Assembly (NCBI GenBank): GCA_002708845.1
Contig: PAPI01000027.1
Span: 1 to 64,000 of the forward strand
Direction of reading: 5' to 3'
Source of the DNA: Leeuwenhoekiella sp.
GTDB taxonomy: Bacteria; Bacteroidota; Bacteroidia; Flavobacteriales; Flavobacteriaceae
DNA: 64,000 nt
Each line of letters starts with the position of its first letter. The first letter of the stretch is position 1. Both the position numbers and the translations under genes were made by a program. A model generated the notes under the pieces. That model was given only the letters and a program-made list of their open reading frames with translations, searched no databases and was not told the DNA's origin. This document shows positions 62,637 through 64,000 of this stretch, one piece after another.

Positions 62637-64000
62637 ATGCGCATTCTATTCACATTGGTTATTCTTTTCAAATGTTTTTTATTCTATGGACAATTAGATG
62701 AACGCGAGTATATTTTAGAATATATAACTACCAAAGAAGGATTAACCAATAATTACGTGACCTCGGTCGTCAGCGATAGTCTAAATGTAAAATGGTTTGG
62801 TACTGAAAATGGTATTACTAAATACAATGGTTATGATTTTAATGCTTTAAAACCGGGAGATACTTATCCTGAACTTAAAAACGAAAACATTGAAACTCTT
62901 TTCATCGATAGCGCGAACAATCTTTGGATTGGTACAAAAAGTGGCGGTCTTTCCAAGCTTATCATTGAGACGGACGAAATGGTATCTTACAATGATATTA
63001 TAGATCTAAATAATCAGGTTGACCTGCGTATTACCGCTATTGCCGAAGGAAAAAAGGATGAAATCTGGATAGGTACCTGGGAAAATGGACTGTTTGTCAT
63101 CAATTCTGAAACCAATGAACTTGTAGAGCATCATCCACTTCAGGGAGCCATATATGCCATTAAAAAAGACGCATACGACAATGTCTGGTTTACCAATAAT
63201 CGGGTTTTGTCAAAATACGATGCTACAGAGAAAAAAATTGTAACCTTTAATTTAAATAAAAGTGTTTTTGATATTCTGCCCGATGAACGGCGTAATAAAA
63301 TCTGGGTTACAGTACCAAATTCAAAAAACACAAAACTCTATTTTCTGGACACCAAGAATCAAAAACTGGATTCTATTGAAACTAATGTGACCAGCGACTT
63401 TTCTAAAACACTCCTTTTAGACAACTATCATAGGATCTGGATTGGTACCTGGGGCAACGGTTTATATGTGAGCAATCCCGAGCTTACGCGCTTTGAAAAA
63501 GTAGATCTTGTAAATCAGGATTTAAACAAAAAGGCAATTAACTATGCCACTATACTTGATTTGCATAGGGATGAAAATAATATAACGTGGGTAACCACAG
63601 CCTACGGCGGTGTGGTGAAGTTGGTTGAAAATGAGGGCTTTCAGAGTATGGGTAGAAACGCATCTTTGTATGATATCAAAGCCAATTTAAACGTGCACAG
63701 CTTATATGTAGAAGACTCGTCGTTTTGGTTGGGCACTTTAAGTAGCGGTCTGTATATAGGGGATAACGGAGAGAACTTAATGAATGCAACCGAATTATCA
63801 GATCTAAAAATCAATACCATCTACCGTAAAAACAATCTTATTTACGTAGGCACACAAAAAGGTTTACACATTTACGATAGAAATACTCTAAAACGAATCT
63901 TTGTAGATGAAAATCTGAATAAAATATCTGCCATCTTTATAGATTCTCATGATAACCTCATATTGGGAACCCAGCAACGAGGTTTGATGATTGTAAAAGG
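62637..64000 (+). CDS. Reg_prop sensor, N-terminal part of a probable hybrid two-component regulator (truncated by window)
   Basis: 454 codons are visible from the ATG at 62637, open to the window end. Signal peptide (LVILFKCFLFYGQ) and then repeated two-component propeller units: VKWFGTENGITKYN, NLWIGTKSGGLSKL, EIWIGTWENGLFVI, RIWIGTWGNGLYVS, SFWLGTLSSGLYIG and LIYVGTQKGLHIYD. Such periplasmic propellers are the sensor half of hybrid two-component systems that switch on polysaccharide loci; the histidine kinase, receiver and AraC domains would be beyond 64000. It probably binds an oligosaccharide released by the enzymes of this locus. Confidence 0.85.
   Translation, partial: MRILFTLVILFKCFLFYGQLDEREYILEYITTKEGLTNNYVTSVVSDSLNVKWFGTENGITKYNGYDFNALKPGDTYPELKNENIETLFIDSANNLWIGTKSGGLSKLIIETDEMVSYNDIIDLNNQVDLRITAIAEGKKDEIWIGTWENGLFVINSETNELVEHHPLQGAIYAIKKDAYDNVWFTNNRVLSKYDATEKKIVTFNLNKSVFDILPDERRNKIWVTVPNSKNTKLYFLDTKNQKLDSIETNVTSDFSKTLLLDNYHRIWIGTWGNGLYVSNPELTRFEKVDLVNQDLNKKAINYATILDLHRDENNITWVTTAYGGVVKLVENEGFQSMGRNASLYDIKANLNVHSLYVEDSSFWLGTLSSGLYIGDNGENLMNATELSDLKINTIYRKNNLIYVGTQKGLHIYDRNTLKRIFVDENLNKISAIFIDSHDNLILGTQQRGLMIVK

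Noticed and set aside
50803-64000. Second copy of the tRNA-Arg 3' end as the right attachment site
   Set aside because: I could not find a repeat of TTCGAATCCTGTCGCGATCA elsewhere in the window, so no element boundary can be given.

Overview
The window reads as chromosome of a marine member of the Flavobacteriaceae (Bacteroidota). Support: gliding-motility genes gldF and gldG, promoters with a TATATTTG-type -7 box and no visible sigma70 boxes, DUF4834, an IntDOT-like integrase, formylglycine-type sulfatases and a Reg_prop sensor. I do not claim a genus.

Region 1 (1-5750) is accessory DNA: eight leftward, mostly unrecognised genes (small cytoplasmic, membrane, lipoprotein and WG-repeat proteins). 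Each is separated from the next by one imperfect palindrome of about 65-175 bp. The outermost 6-10 bp of the palindromes on the two sides of one gene are complementary to each other and differ from gene to gene. That is the geometry of integron cassettes (cassette start pairing with the start of its own attC), although the bases do not fit the classical RYYYAAC/GTTRRRY boxes and no integrase is adjacent. This is the most interesting structure in the window.

Region 2 (5796-23600) is mainly housekeeping and envelope: a SatD-like regulator with a DUF3307 membrane protein behind four operator-like palindromes, gamma-glutamyltransferase, ACP phosphodiesterase, GlmM, a lipid A type acyltransferase, rhomboid, SIMPL protein, acetyltransferase, YfhO / glycosyltransferase / flippase, and an Arg/Ser-rich repeat protein. 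Region 3 (23660-32880) is a nitrogen-assimilation block: amt, P-II and a porin diverge from gltB-gltD around two TACCCC/GGGGTA palindromes. Region 4 (32990-50470) holds dnaN, gldGF, an oxidoreductase, pcm, a 1016-residue BNR/sortilin protein, gluconokinase with gluconate permease, and two MscS channels flanking an endonuclease/exonuclease/phosphatase-family gene that carries an 11-G tract.

Region 5 (50800-64000) begins with tRNA-Arg(UCU) followed by a tyrosine recombinase, then a sulfated-polysaccharide locus: four secreted or lipoprotein sulfatases, a GH43-like enzyme, a parallel beta-helix protein and, at the right edge, the sensor half of a probable hybrid two-component regulator. No SusC/SusD pair is seen inside the window. 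The layout suggests a catabolic island next to a tRNA gene, but the far boundary lies outside the window.
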